This document shows positions 7,835 through 16,552 of a stretch of 64,000 nucleotides of DNA, one piece after another. Made by a program: the position numbers and the translations under genes. The stretch lies in assembly GCF_900163835.1 (NCBI RefSeq), contig NZ_FUKR01000032.1:124001-188000 (forward strand). The letters run 5' to 3'. The stretch's first letter is position 1; the number at the start of each line of letters is the position of its first letter. Origin of the DNA: Mycetocola reblochoni REB411. Its GTDB lineage: Bacteria; Actinomycetota; Actinomycetes; Actinomycetales; Microbacteriaceae. The notes beneath the pieces were generated by a model. That model had not been told where the DNA came from and made no database searches. It was given only the letters and a program-made list of their open reading frames with translations.

Positions 7835-8488
7835 TCAGATCCCCAGCACGGAGATCAGCTGGGCCAGGTCGACGCGCCCCGCGACGATGCCCGCGCGCCG
7901 GCGCACGGCCGGCTTCGCGTTAAAGGCCACGGAGAGCCCGGCCACGGCCATCATCTCCAGGTCATTGGCGCCGTCGCCGACCGCCACAGCCCTCACCGGG
8001 GGCAGCCCGTATCGCGCAGTCCACTCGATCAGCGTCTCCGCCTTCGCCGCCGCATCGATGACCGGCCCGGTGACACGTCCGGTCAGCCGCCCGCCCTCGA
8101 CCTCGAGCCGGTTCGCCCTGACGACGTCGACCCCCAGGCCGTCAGCGATCGGGTCGAGCACCTCGTGGAAGCCCCCCGACACGACACCGACACGACCGCC
8201 GGCATCGTGCACCGCCGCAATGAGCTCATGCGCACCGGGGTTCGGCTCGACCCGAGCGATCGTGCGGGCGAAGACACCCTCGTCGAGTCCGGCGAGTGTC
8301 GCCACCCGCTCGCGGAGGCTCGCGGCGAAGTCCAGTTCCCCCCGCATCGCCCGCGTCGTCACCTCCGCGACCCTGTCCCTGGTCCCCGCCTCCTCCGCGA
8401 GCTCCTCGATCGCCTCCGAGGCCAACAGCGTCGAGTCGGCGTCGAGGACGACGAGGAAGCGGGCCGGGGCTGACGGGGGAGTGGTCAT
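7835..8488 (-). CDS. serB: Phosphoserine phosphatase
   Basis: A 217-residue HAD-superfamily enzyme with all four motifs: DADST (16-20, nucleophile D16), SGG (104-106), K149, and GDGANDLEM (171-179). FVARANRLEV-like and VVSGGFHEV stretches are typical of SerB, which performs the last step of serine synthesis by removing phosphate from L-phosphoserine. It is the short form without the N-terminal ACT domains found in many actinobacterial SerB2 proteins. The start is ATG at 8488 with AGAGGA upstream, rather than the longer open frame to 8572. It lies alone, convergent with fabG and divergent from an ABC ATPase. Confidence 0.92.
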   Translation of the reverse strand: MTTPPSAPARFLVVLDADSTLLASEAIEELAEEAGTRDRVAEVTTRAMRGELDFAASLRERVATLAGLDEGVFARTIARVEPNPGAHELIAAVHDAGGRVGVVSGGFHEVLDPIADGLGVDVVRANRLEVEGGRLTGRVTGPVIDAAAKAETLIEWTARYGLPPVRAVAVGDGANDLEMMAVAGLSVAFNAKPAVRRRAGIVAGRVDLAQLISVLGI

Positions 8489-8648
8489 CGGGGGAGTCCT
8501 CTCGATCGAATGGTCACGCGACCGCACGACGGGCAGCCGGGCGCACGCGACCAGCTCGACAATAGCGCGCACGGAAACCGTCCCGACCGATCGCGTCCGA
8601 TGGCGCCGACGCTCCGCACAGCAGCAGCGTCCGGCCGCCGGGGATCGC

Positions 8649-8654
8649 TAGGCT
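8649..8654 (+). promoter_or_regulatory. -10 box TAGGCT of a likely leaderless ABC ATPase transcript
   Basis: TAGGCT ends seven bases before the ATG at 8662 and no ribosome binding site is present, so transcription probably starts at the start codon. Confidence 0.45.
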
Positions 8655-8661
8655 AGAGACC

Positions 8662-9450
8662 ATGGCGAATGTTCTGCAGCTGCGTGACGTGTCCGTCGTC
8701 CGATCCGGGACGACCATCCTCGACGACGTGAGCTGGAGCGTGGCGGACGGGGAACGCTGGGTGATCCTCGGGCGAAACGGTGCGGGCAAGTCCACGCTGC
8801 TGCAGGTCGCCAGCACTCAGCTGCACGCCAGCTCCGGCCGAGTCGACGTGCTCGGCGAGACGATCGGCCAGTCCGACGTGTTCGAGCTGCGGCCCCGCAT
8901 CGGCTTCGCCACCTCCACGCTGGCCCGGCGGCTCCCGCAGAACGAGACGGTCCTCAACGCGGTCGTCACGGCGGCGTTCGCCGTCACCGGCCGCTGGAAC
9001 GAGGACTACGAGGAGCTCGACATCCGCCGCGCGCGTCGGGTCCTGGCCGAGTGGGGCCTGACCGATCTCGCCGACCGCAACTTCGGCACCCTCAGCGACG
9101 GCGAGCAGAAGCGCGTCCAGATCGCCCGCTCCGTGATGACCGACCCCGAGCTGTTGCTGCTCGACGAGCCGGCCGCGAGCCTCGACCTCGGCGCGAGGGA
9201 GGAGCTGATCGGCCTGCTCGGCGGCTACGCCAGCTCCGCCGCGGCGCCGGCGATCGTCATGGTCACGCACCACGTCGAGGAGATCCCCGTCGGCTTCACC
9301 CACGGCCTGCTCATCGCCGACGGCAGGATCGTCTCCGCCGGCCCCCTCGACGAGGCCATCACCGAGGCGAGCCTCGAGTCGACGTTCGGGCTCCCCGTCG
9401 AGCTGTCCGTCTCCGACGGCCGTTTCGCCGCGCGCGCCCGCCGAGCATGA
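8662..9450 (+). CDS. Stand-alone ABC transporter ATP-binding protein
   Basis: A 262-residue single ABC domain: Walker A GRNGAGKS (37-44), signature written LSDGE (144-148) instead of LSGGQ, Walker B LLLLDEP (164-170), and the H-loop THH near 207. No permease or binding protein gene is next to it; the flanks are serB and rpmE2. The sequence resembles the YlmA/iron-chelate-like branch of ATPases often found without a permease in actinobacteria. The substrate is unknown, and a non-transport role is possible. The start is supported by a -10 box seven bases upstream. Confidence 0.85.
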   Translation: MANVLQLRDVSVVRSGTTILDDVSWSVADGERWVILGRNGAGKSTLLQVASTQLHASSGRVDVLGETIGQSDVFELRPRIGFATSTLARRLPQNETVLNAVVTAAFAVTGRWNEDYEELDIRRARRVLAEWGLTDLADRNFGTLSDGEQKRVQIARSVMTDPELLLLDEPAASLDLGAREELIGLLGGYASSAAAPAIVMVTHHVEEIPVGFTHGLLIADGRIVSAGPLDEAITEASLESTFGLPVELSVSDGRFAARARRA

Positions 9451-9457
9451 CGCCCTC

Positions 9458-9522
9458 ACGTCTGCTAAAGTAGCTCAGTGGCCTGGTGCCGCGATTCTTT
9501 CTGGCCGTTCAGGTGCAGACGT
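9458..9522 (+). promoter_or_regulatory. Long-range inverted repeat in the rpmE2 leader
   Basis: ACGTCTGC (9458-9465) and GCAGACGT (9515-9522) are perfect inverted repeats 49 nt apart, ending 32 bp before the rpmE2 start. In RNA they would close a large stem-loop. A tRNA-like TAGCTCAGTGG lies inside. It could be a leader structure for ribosomal protein control, or chance. Confidence 0.3.
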
Positions 9523-9554
9523 CTCTATCCCCGATGATCAACAAGGAAGTCCCT

Positions 9555-9806
9555 ATGAAGACCGCCATCCACCCCGAGTACGCCCCGGTTGTGTTCCGTG
9601 ACCTCGCCTCGGGCTCGACGTTCCTGACCCGTTCGACCGTGTCAAGCGACAAGACGATCGAGTGGGAAGACGGCAACAGCTACCCCGTGATCGACGTCGA
9701 GATCTCCTCGGAGTCGCACCCGTTCTACACCGGCAAGCAGCGCATCCTCGACTCGGCCGGCCGCGTCGAGAAGTTCAACCAGCGCTTCAAGAACTTCGGC
9801 AAGTAG
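9555..9806 (+). CDS. rpmE2: Large-subunit ribosomal protein bL31, type B (zinc-free)
   Basis: An 83-residue protein starting [16 protein letters not shown], with the typical S[10 protein letters not shown] (about 56-65) and RFNQRF-like ending of type B L31. The CxxC zinc motifs of type A L31 are missing, so this is the C-minus form, which often replaces the zinc form under zinc shortage. AAGGAAG is placed correctly before ATG at 9555; the open frame to 9486 is not used. I looked for a zinc-uptake-regulator box upstream and saw none. A strong terminator follows. Confidence 0.95.
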   Translation: MKTAIHPEYAPVVFRDLASGSTFLTRSTVSSDKTIEWEDGNSYPVIDVEISSESHPFYTGKQRILDSAGRVEKFNQRFKNFGK

Positions 9807-9835
9807 CCACCATCGTCGCTCAGCGAGCGGCGGCA

Positions 9836-9875
9836 GACGGCGGGGCGGTCACCATCGGGTGACCGCCCCGCCGTC
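9836..9875 (+). terminator. Terminator after rpmE2
   Basis: A perfect 18-bp inverted repeat (9836-9853 and 9858-9875) around the four-base loop ATCG, followed by GTTGTG. It starts 29 bp past the rpmE2 stop. Confidence 0.85.
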
Positions 9876-9988
9876 GTTGTGCGATGGGATGTCGCCCACC
9901 GGGAACCGAGGGCCGGCGCCACCACCGGGACCTGCGTGCCGTTGGAGTCCGCGTGCACACCCGACAACGTGTCCGGGAAGGGACACCA

Positions 9989-10018
9989 CACACGGGTTCA
10001 CAACACACGGGGTCACAA
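9989..10018. repeat. Two tandem copies of a 15-bp unit
   Basis: CACACGGGTTCACAA at 9989-10003 is followed at once by CACACGGGGTCACAA at 10004-10018, differing by one base. It lies in the 210-bp stretch between the rpmE2 terminator and the exonuclease gene, in which I see no gene. Confidence 0.6.
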
Positions 10019-10069
10019 CCCGCGGATCCCGGATGGGCGCGGCGCGGCGGTGCGACGTCCTCGACGCCG

Positions 10070-10084
10070 GGCCCCGTCGGGGCC
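10070..10084 (-). terminator. Short GC hairpin after the exonuclease gene
   Basis: GGCCCCG and CGGGGCC form a compact hairpin abutting the stop codon of the reverse-strand exonuclease gene. It is short and has no U tract, so termination is only possible. Confidence 0.35.
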
Positions 10085-10085
10085 G

Positions 10086-10799
10086 TCAGCCGCGGACGGG
10101 CCAGCCGGTCGACGCGGTGAACGTGGGGTCGCGCGTGCGACGCACGAAGTCCTGGTAACGCTCCGACTGCTCACGGAACCACGTCTGCTGGGCGAGGTGA
10201 AGCTCCGGCGCCGGCAACTCGAGTGCGTCGTGATGCGCCCGAGCGATGGCCTGAGCGACCCTCCCCGCGGCGATCGCGTCGGCACCGGCGTCGTGAGCGT
10301 CGTGAAGCTCCACGCCGTAGCACTGCGCGGCGGCCTCGAGGGTGCGCTTGCCCTTGCGATAGCGGTCGACCTGCTTGTCGATCACGAGGGGGTCGACGAC
10401 GGGATGCGCGGTGACCGCCGGAACGCCGTACCTGTCGGTCTCCGCGGCGAGCAGGCTGAAATCGTAGGGCGCGTTGTACGCCACGACCGCCAGTCCGCGA
10501 GAGAAGAGCTCACCGAGCGCACCGGCGATCTCGGCGACGACCTCGGCGGCGGGACGCCCCTCCGCCCTGGCACGTTCCGTACTGATCCCGTGCACGGCGC
10601 TGGCCTGCTCGGGGATCTCGACCCCAGGGTCGGCGAGCCAGCTGCGGGACTCGACCGTCCGTCCGTCGGGACCGATGACGCCGACGAAGGCGCTGACGAT
10701 GCGGGAGCTTCGGACGTCGATGCCCGTGGTCTCGAGGTCGAAGACGCCCAGGGTGCTCGCCCAGGCCGGCAGGCTGTCGCTGTTGTTCACGGCATCCAC
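10086..10799 (-). CDS. DnaQ-like 3'-5' exonuclease (DEDDh)
   Basis: A 237-residue protein with an RNase T/DnaQ exonuclease fold. The DEDDh set is visible: D21 and E23 (FDLETTG), D113 (YNAPYDF), and H169 with D174 (HDAGADA). The domain fills about residues 15-190; the C-terminal 45 residues are probably helical and specific to the actinobacterial type (LAQQTWFREQSERYQDF). The family trims 3' ends of DNA or RNA; here it may be a proofreading epsilon-like subunit or a repair nuclease, which sequence cannot settle. The gene stands alone, divergent from a hydrolase gene. Confidence 0.88.
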   Translation of the reverse strand: MDAVNNSDSLPAWASTLGVFDLETTGIDVRSSRIVSAFVGVIGPDGRTVESRSWLADPGVEIPEQASAVHGISTERARAEGRPAAEVVAEIAGALGELFSRGLAVVAYNAPYDFSLLAAETDRYGVPAVTAHPVVDPLVIDKQVDRYRKGKRTLEAAAQCYGVELHDAHDAGADAIAAGRVAQAIARAHHDALELPAPELHLAQQTWFREQSERYQDFVRRTRDPTFTASTGWPVRG

Positions 10800-10912
10800 T
10801 CTACGGGCCGCGGCCGACAGCCGACATCGCGCTCCGTGACGCGCACCGCCGCACGCGCCGCGGGGAAGCGGCCGCCCCGTCGCGCCTCGGCGGGTCGCGC
10901 GGCGACGTCCCC

Positions 10913-10918
10913 TACGAT
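10913..10918 (+). promoter_or_regulatory. -10 box TACGAT of a likely leaderless hydrolase transcript
   Basis: TACGAT ends six bases before ATG at 10925, and no ribosome binding site is seen. Confidence 0.45.
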
Positions 10919-10924
10919 GAGCCG

Positions 10925-11791
10925 ATGAGCTCGTCCACGCCCCCAGCCCCCGTCCGTCGCCTCTGGGACGTCGACGGCGAGGCGTTCCCTGCGTGGCACT
11001 ACGGCGATCCGGAGGGCCGTGCGCTGATCCTCGTCCACGGCTTCCGCGGCGACCACCACGGTTTGGAGCTCATCGCCGAGCAGCTCGGCGGCAGGAACGT
11101 GATCGTGCCGGACCTTCCCGGATTCGGCGAGGCGCCGCCGCTGCACCGTGAGCACAGCGTCGAGGCCTACGCGGAGTGGCTGGTCGGCTTCCACGCCGCC
11201 GTCGATCCGGAGGGCGACTCCGACGTCCTCGGCCACTCCTTCGGATCGATCATCGTGTCGGCGGCCATCGCGAAAGGACTCGCCCCCCGGCGAACCGTGC
11301 TGGTGAACCCGATCGCCTCGCCGGCGCTGTCCGGGCCGCGATCCGTGCTCACGGCCCTCGCCGTCGCCTACTACCGCGTCGGCGCGGCCCTGCCCGCACG
11401 CGCAGGCAACGCCATCCTGAGCAGCCCGATCATCGTCCGCGTCATGAGCGAGGTCATGGCGAAGACCCCCGACCGGGAGCTGCGCCGCTGGATCAACGAG
11501 CAGCACGCCGCCCACTTCAGCGCCTTCGCCACCAGGGACGTCGTCCTCGAGGCGTTTAGGGCGAGCGTGTCGCGGACCTGCCTCGACGACGCCACGGCCA
11601 ACCACACGCCGACCCTGCTCATCGCCGCGGAAAAGGACGACATCTCCACCGTCGAGGACCAGCGGGTCCTGCAGCGGAGCATCCCCGACGCGCGGCTCGA
11701 GGTCATCCCCGGCGTCGGGCACCTCATCCACTACGAGGCCCCGACGACGGCCGCGGCGCTGATCGAGGCGTTCCTCTCCTCACCGCTCTGA
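10925..11791 (+). CDS. Alpha/beta hydrolase
   Basis: A 288-residue alpha/beta-hydrolase fold protein: oxyanion HGFRG (38-42), nucleophile elbow GHSFGS (S105), a likely acid in the EKDD stretch near residue 240, and catalytic His in GVGHLIHYE near the C-terminus. No signal peptide is evident, so it is probably cytoplasmic. The lid region (about 125-190) is rich in A and R. Substrates of this family range from esters to haloalkanes and cannot be told from sequence. It follows a -10 box at leaderless distance. A 142-bp gap separates it from the convergent histidine phosphatase gene, and I see nothing definite there. Confidence 0.85.
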   Translation: MSSSTPPAPVRRLWDVDGEAFPAWHYGDPEGRALILVHGFRGDHHGLELIAEQLGGRNVIVPDLPGFGEAPPLHREHSVEAYAEWLVGFHAAVDPEGDSDVLGHSFGSIIVSAAIAKGLAPRRTVLVNPIASPALSGPRSVLTALAVAYYRVGAALPARAGNAILSSPIIVRVMSEVMAKTPDRELRRWINEQHAAHFSAFATRDVVLEAFRASVSRTCLDDATANHTPTLLIAAEKDDISTVEDQRVLQRSIPDARLEVIPGVGHLIHYEAPTTAAALIEAFLSSPL

Positions 11792-11933
11792 ACCGGTCGG
11801 GACGCCGCGACACGGCGGGGGCGAGACGTCGCACGCGCGGGCAGGACGGGTGCACCGCGAGAAGGGCCGCGGCGACCGGTGCAGCGATCAACGGAACGCG
11901 TCCCGTGCGGCCAGAGAAACGGCGACCGGCCTG

Positions 11934-12542
11934 TCAGACCCTGGGCTCGGCCAGCGGAGCCCGGTCGGTCTCACGCCAGGGCGCACCGGCGGCCGAGACC
12001 AGCTGCGGTCCCCGCTCGTCCCAGGACAGCTCGTAGGCCGAACCGTTCGGGATGAGCCGGCCGTCCCAAACGGACTCGTCCCTGCTCAGATGACGCACGA
12101 GCGACCCGATGAGACCCCCGTGGGTGACGACGAGGACCCGGCTCGCGGGGAAGTCGGCCGCCAGCGCGCCGAGGGCGTCGAGGGTGCGCTCCACGACGGC
12201 CTCCCTGCTCTCCAGACCCGGCACCGCCTCATCGGCCTCGAAGCGCGCACGACGTTCCTCGACGGTGAGTCCCTCCAGCTCGCCGTGGGCGCGCTCACGG
12301 AGTCCCGGCACGGCCACCGGCCCGTCAATGCCGAGACGCTCGGCCATGATGCTCGCGGTCTCGTCCGCGCGGGACAGCCCGGACGACACCACGGCGTGCC
12401 ACTCCGAGCCGGCGAGCGCCTCCGCGGCGCGGACCGCCTGCGCGCGACCGGTGTCGTTGAGCGGGATGTCGGTCTGGCCCTGGATGCGCCCCTGCCTGTT
12501 CCACTCGGTCTCACCGTGACGGACGAGGGTGAAGCTGGTCAT
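11934..12542 (-). CDS. Histidine phosphatase family protein (phosphoglycerate mutase-like)
   Basis: A 202-residue protein of the phosphoglycerate-mutase-like branch: RHGE motif at 8-11 (catalytic H9) in LVRHGETEWN, the GRIQGQTDIPLN stretch, and the second catalytic His in VVTHGG in the last third. Family members are phosphatases of small phosphorylated metabolites or, less often, cofactor-dependent mutases; the short length and GxxGQTDxPL motif favour a broad phosphatase. It lies 36 bp downstream of the sirtuin gene on the same strand and is probably cotranscribed with it. Confidence 0.88.
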   Translation of the reverse strand: MTSFTLVRHGETEWNRQGRIQGQTDIPLNDTGRAQAVRAAEALAGSEWHAVVSSGLSRADETASIMAERLGIDGPVAVPGLRERAHGELEGLTVEERRARFEADEAVPGLESREAVVERTLDALGALAADFPASRVLVVTHGGLIGSLVRHLSRDESVWDGRLIPNGSAYELSWDERGPQLVSAAGAPWRETDRAPLAEPRV

Positions 12543-12578
12543 GCGGTGTCCTTCCCGGTCACCGCCGTGGTGCCGTGG

Positions 12579-13409
12579 TCATCGAGGATCGAGCGCCGCG
12601 AGGGTCTCCGCTGCGCCGCCCTCGATTCTAACGTCGGCCTTCGCGTCGCCCTTGGTCGCCCCGCGGTTGACGATGACGACGGGAACCCGCCGCCGCCTGG
12701 CGCGGTCGAGCAGTCGCACGGCGGAGTTCACGGCCAGGGAGCTGCCGACGATGAGGAGCGCGTCGGCCGCGTGCACGATGTCGCTGGCGAGCGCGAAACG
12801 GTCGACGGGGACGTACTCGCCGAAGAACACGACGTCGGGCTTGAGAATGCCCCCGCACACGGTGCAGGACGGCACGACCATCCCCGACACGTCGCCGACC
12901 TCCGCGTCGCCGTCGGGGTGGAGCTCGCCGTCGCCCCCCGGCAGCCACGGGTTGTCCTGGAGGAGACGACCGGCGATGTCCTCGCGCGCGAACATCTGCC
13001 CGCACGCCGTGCAGACGACCTGCGACATGGTGCCGTGCAGCTCGACGAGCCTGCTCGACCCGGCCGCCGCGTGCAGCCCGTCCACGTTCTGGGTGACGAC
13101 CCCGCTGAGCAGACCGTCCCGCTCCCAGTCGGCGAGCAGGGTGTGGGTCGGGTTCGGACGCGCCGCCCGGAATCGCCGCCAGCCCTGGTGGCTCCCCGCC
13201 CAGTACCGCCTCCTGGCGTCGGCCGAGGCCATGAACTGCTGGAACGTCATCGGGTTGCGCGGCTCGGACCCCTCGCCCCGGTAGTCGGGGATGCCGGAGT
13301 CGGTGCTGACCCCCGCCCCGGTGATCACGGCGATGCGCCGACCGTGCAGCAGGCCCCTCGCGGCGTCGACCGCGGTCGCCCCGTCCAGGAGTGACGTCGC
13401 ACGTCCCAT
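12579..13409 (-). CDS. Sir2-family NAD-dependent protein deacylase
   Basis: A 276-residue sirtuin. The NAD site GAGVSTDSGIPDYRG begins at residue 31, TQNVDGLH is at 106-113, catalytic H125 is in LVELHGT, and the zinc ribbon uses C133, C136, C182 and C185 (CTACG and CTVCGG). The class II/other long form has an acidic insert between the Cys pairs (about 155-175). It would remove acyl groups from lysines using NAD. The start chosen is ATG at 13409 with GGAGGGA upstream; a further ATG at 13439 would add ten residues. The histidine phosphatase gene follows on the same strand. Confidence 0.92.
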   Translation of the reverse strand: MGRATSLLDGATAVDAARGLLHGRRIAVITGAGVSTDSGIPDYRGEGSEPRNPMTFQQFMASADARRRYWAGSHQGWRRFRAARPNPTHTLLADWERDGLLSGVVTQNVDGLHAAAGSSRLVELHGTMSQVVCTACGQMFAREDIAGRLLQDNPWLPGGDGELHPDGDAEVGDVSGMVVPSCTVCGGILKPDVVFFGEYVPVDRFALASDIVHAADALLIVGSSLAVNSAVRLLDRARRRRVPVVIVNRGATKGDAKADVRIEGGAAETLAALDPR

Positions 13410-13507
13410 CGCTGTCCCTCCGCTTCCTGCCACGATCATAAACGCGGACGGTTTCTGATTTGTTTCCCATGCTGGGAGACTTGAGCGGCAGACCGGCAGG
13501 AGAACCC

Positions 13508-14341
13508 GTGAACATCATCCCCGCCGCGGAGGCGCCCCCCGAGGCCCTCCTCGACTACACCTCACTCACCGACGTGGCGTTGCGCAAGGCGCTCGAGCCG
13601 GAGGGAGGGCTCTACATCGCCGAGTCGGCGAAGGTCATCGACCGCGCCATCTCCGCCGGCCACCGGCCCCGCTCTGTCCTGGCCAGGGAGCGCTGGCTCC
13701 CGCAGATCGAGAGGGCGCTCGCGGCGAGCCCCGACGTCCCGGTCTACGTCGGCGACGACGACTTCCTCGAGTCGTTGACCGGCTTCCACCTGCACAGGGG
13801 CGCACTGGCCGCGATGCACCGCCCCGAGCTGGCCGACCCGGCCGACCTTCTCCGCGACGCCCGACGCGTCGTCGTCATCGAGGACGTCGTCGACCACACC
13901 AACGTCGGTGCGATCTTCCGCGCGGCGGCAGGGATCGGCGCGGATGCCGTCCTCGTGACGCCGCGCTGCGCCGACCCGCTCTACCGGCGCAGCGTCCGCG
14001 TCAGCATGGGGACCGTGCTCCAGGTGCCCTGGACGCGCCTGCCCGAGTGGCCGGAGGCGGAGGCGATCCTGCACGACGCGGGCTTCCACATCATGGCTCT
14101 CGCTCTCGACGAGCGGGCGGTCACACTGGACGAGGCCGCGGCGAACGCTCCGGAGCGGATCGCGCTCGTCCTCGGCTCGGAGGGCGACGGTCTGAGCAGG
14201 CGAGCCCTGGCCAGCGCCGACAGCACCGTGATGATCCCCATGCTGCACGGCGTCGACTCGCTCAACGTGGCCGCGGCGAGCGCTGTCGCGCTCTGGGCGC
14301 TGAGACCGCGCGACGGCGAGCAGGACGGGCGTGACCGATGA
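13508..14341 (+). CDS. TrmH (SpoU) family RNA 2'-O-methyltransferase
   Basis: A 277-residue SPOUT methyltransferase. The N-terminal substrate-binding part (about 1-105) includes GLYIAESAKVIDRAI. The knotted C-terminal domain has DVVDHTNVGAIFRAAAG, LGSEGDGLS and the signature IPMLHGVDSLNVAAASA near residue 250. It would methylate a ribose 2'-hydroxyl in rRNA or tRNA using S-adenosylmethionine; the exact site is unknown. GTG at 13508 with AGGAG eight bases upstream is preferred to the upstream ATG at 13460. Its stop overlaps the next gene in ATGA, so the two are coupled although they share no obvious function. Confidence 0.9.
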   Translation: MNIIPAAEAPPEALLDYTSLTDVALRKALEPEGGLYIAESAKVIDRAISAGHRPRSVLARERWLPQIERALAASPDVPVYVGDDDFLESLTGFHLHRGALAAMHRPELADPADLLRDARRVVVIEDVVDHTNVGAIFRAAAGIGADAVLVTPRCADPLYRRSVRVSMGTVLQVPWTRLPEWPEAEAILHDAGFHIMALALDERAVTLDEAAANAPERIALVLGSEGDGLSRRALASADSTVMIPMLHGVDSLNVAAASAVALWALRPRDGEQDGRDR

Positions 14342-15591
14342 GCGCCACCGACCGCCGCGCGACCGGGACACGCCGACGCCGGACGATCAGCGCCGTCGCC
14401 GGGGCGCTCGCGACCGTTCTGGTCCTCGGCGGGGCCGGCTACTACGGCTACACCGCGCTGACCGCACCCCTGCCCGCGGCGTCGGCGTCGATCGCCCTCC
14501 CCTCGACGACGACGTCCGCGGCCTCCGCGCTGCCGGACACCGACTGGCCGGACACCGGCGCCGGCGCCATCAGCATCCTGTCGCGCTCGGAGCCGCTGTC
14601 GGAGTTCGGTGACGCGTCCCCGCGTCCGATCGCGAGCATCACGAAGGTCATCACTGCCCTGGTCATCCTCGACAAGCACCCGCTGGCCGCGGACGAGGAC
14701 GGTCCGGACATCGCGATCACCGCCGACGACGCGGCGCTCTTCTGGGACGTGCTCGCGGCGGACGGCACCTCAGCGCCGGTGTATCCGGGCACGAGCCTGA
14801 CCCAGCGGCAGGTGCTCGAGGCGATCATGCTTCCCTCGGCCAACAACTACGCCATCTCCCTGTCGCGGTGGGCGTTCGGGTCTGACGACGCCTTCCTGGA
14901 GGCCGCCCGGAGCTGGCTGGAGGAGCACGGCATGGACGACACCGTCGTCACCGACGCGAGCGGGCTCGACGCGGGAAGCGTCTCGACCCCCCGTGACCTG
15001 CTCACCCTCGCCGGGCTGGCCATGCAGAACACCGCGTTGTCCGCGATCGCGTCCCAGACGAGCGCGGAGCTGCCGATGATCGGCACGATCGAGAACTCGA
15101 ACGAGCTGCTCGGCGTCTCCGGCGTCACCGGGATCAAGACCGGCACCTCGAACGCCGCGGGCGCCGGGCTGCTGTTCTCGGCGGAGGTCGACGTCGACGG
15201 TCGGGACGTCACGCTTGTCGGTGCCGTCCTCGGCCAGGACACCCCCTCCGCGCGGTCGGAGGCCGTCAGGACGGCGATCGAGTCGACCACCGGCTCGCTG
15301 CATGCGGAGACGCTCATCCCCGCGGGCACCGCGGTGGGCGAGTACCGCAGCGCGTGGGGCGACAGGGCGAGCCTGTACATCACGGCGGACCTCGTCGAGG
15401 TGCTCTGGCGCGACGAGCAGCCGACGATCACGGTCGACGCGGAGCCGGTCAGCACGGCCGATAGCGGCGACGAGGTCGGCACGCTCGTCTCCACCGTGCC
15501 CGGGCATCGCACCTCCGTGCCCGTCGCGGTCAGGGGTGGGCTGAACGAGCCGTCCCCGTGGTGGCGGCTGGCGAACCCGAACCTCGGCTAG
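14338..15591 (+). CDS. D-alanyl-D-alanine carboxypeptidase (peptidase S11, low-molecular-weight PBP)
   Basis: A 417-residue exported enzyme. A positively charged N-terminus and a membrane anchor (about 19-40) precede an S11 domain with SITK (100-103, nucleophile S100), SAN (167-169) and KTGT (267-270), the three active-site motifs of penicillin-binding carboxypeptidases. It would trim the terminal D-Ala of peptidoglycan stem peptides outside the membrane. The C-terminal 100 residues have no second anchor. The gene begins inside the stop of the TrmH gene (ATGA) and is convergent with the SGNH gene, 15 bp away. Confidence 0.9.
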   Translation: MSATDRRATGTRRRRTISAVAGALATVLVLGGAGYYGYTALTAPLPAASASIALPSTTTSAASALPDTDWPDTGAGAISILSRSEPLSEFGDASPRPIASITKVITALVILDKHPLAADEDGPDIAITADDAALFWDVLAADGTSAPVYPGTSLTQRQVLEAIMLPSANNYAISLSRWAFGSDDAFLEAARSWLEEHGMDDTVVTDASGLDAGSVSTPRDLLTLAGLAMQNTALSAIASQTSAELPMIGTIENSNELLGVSGVTGIKTGTSNAAGAGLLFSAEVDVDGRDVTLVGAVLGQDTPSARSEAVRTAIESTTGSLHAETLIPAGTAVGEYRSAWGDRASLYITADLVEVLWRDEQPTITVDAEPVSTADSGDEVGTLVSTVPGHRTSVPVAVRGGLNEPSPWWRLANPNLG

Positions 15592-15606
15592 GCGGCCCTG
15601 CCCGCA

Positions 15607-16419
15607 TCACTCGGTCGGCGGCGCCGACTCGTCCCGCGCCCTGGCCGCGAAGGCGGAGGGGTTCGGGCGCTTCGCGGTGATGTGGTCCCCGGAGGACTGG
15701 TGCCTGATCCGCCGCACGACCCACGGCACGAGGTACTCGCGCGCCCAGCTCAGGTCGTCGCTCCTCGCCTGCCGCCAGCTGGAGGCGGGCAGCGGCTCCG
15801 GTTCGAGCGGGGTGAGGTCGTGGGGCACGTTCAGCGCCTCCAGGACCATCATGGCCACGGTGTGGTGGCCGAGGAGATTCATGTGCAGCCGGTCGATCGA
15901 CCAGTACCGCTGGTCCTGGAGTTCACGCAGGGCCCACATGTCGGCGACGATGCAGTCGTACTTCTGGGCGATGGCGCGGACGTTCTCGTTGTAGATGGCG
16001 ACCTTGCCGCGGATGGCCCTGAACACCGGGGAGAACCCGACGTCCACGCCGGTGAAGACGACGAGCGTGGCGCCCTCGCTCCGCAGCCGGCGGACGCTCG
16101 CCTCGAACAGCTCGGCGATGGCGTCCGGGTCCGAGCCCGGCCGGAGGACGTCGTTCCCTCCGGCGCTGAAGGTGATCAGGTCGGGGCGGAGCTCGAGGGC
16201 CGGCTCGATCTGCGCGCTCGCGATCTGGGCGATGAGCTTGCCCCTGACCGCGAGGTTGGCGTAGGCGAAGTCGTCGCCGCCGCGGCTCAGCTGCTCGGCG
16301 ACACGGTCGGCCCAGCCCCGGTTGCCCCCGGGGGCGTCGGGCTCGGGGTCGCCGATCCCCTCCGTGAACGAGTCGCCGATGGCGACGTACCGGGACCAGG
16401 GATGCTGCGTCTGGCTCAT
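15607..16419 (-). CDS. SGNH/GDSL hydrolase
   Basis: A 270-residue protein with the SGNH signature blocks: GDSFTEG (15-21, nucleophile S17), N-containing ANLAVRG (block II), GGND (87-90) and DRLHMN (D166 and H169). It is a lipase or esterase of the GDSL superfamily; no signal peptide is present, so a cytoplasmic carbohydrate or acyl esterase is likely. The open frame continues far upstream through the helicase gene, but ATG at 16419 with GGAGG close by and alignment of the GDS block near the N-terminus set the start. It is divergent from the helicase gene. Confidence 0.9.
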   Translation of the reverse strand: MSQTQHPWSRYVAIGDSFTEGIGDPEPDAPGGNRGWADRVAEQLSRGGDDFAYANLAVRGKLIAQIASAQIEPALELRPDLITFSAGGNDVLRPGSDPDAIAELFEASVRRLRSEGATLVVFTGVDVGFSPVFRAIRGKVAIYNENVRAIAQKYDCIVADMWALRELQDQRYWSIDRLHMNLLGHHTVAMMVLEALNVPHDLTPLEPEPLPASSWRQARSDDLSWAREYLVPWVVRRIRHQSSGDHITAKRPNPSAFAARARDESAPPTE

Positions 16420-16552
16420 GTGCTCCTCCGCGATCGTGCTGCTGCGCGGCCGCAGGATCCGTGCGGCCGGGCACCACGACACTACCCGCTCCGACACGCG
16501 GGGGACACTCCGCGGACGCGCGGCCGGCGGGGGTGACGTCGGCGGCGGCGGG

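Noticed and set aside
9466-9540. Possible tRNA gene because of TAGCTCAGTGG upstream of rpmE2
   Set aside because: The sequence after the D-arm-like motif has no anticodon stem-loop, no GGTTCRAxxCC T-arm and no acceptor stem partner.
9450-9555. Zinc-uptake-regulator (Zur) box upstream of the zinc-free L31 gene
   Set aside because: No AT-rich TGAxAATxATTxTCA-like dyad is present in the spacer.
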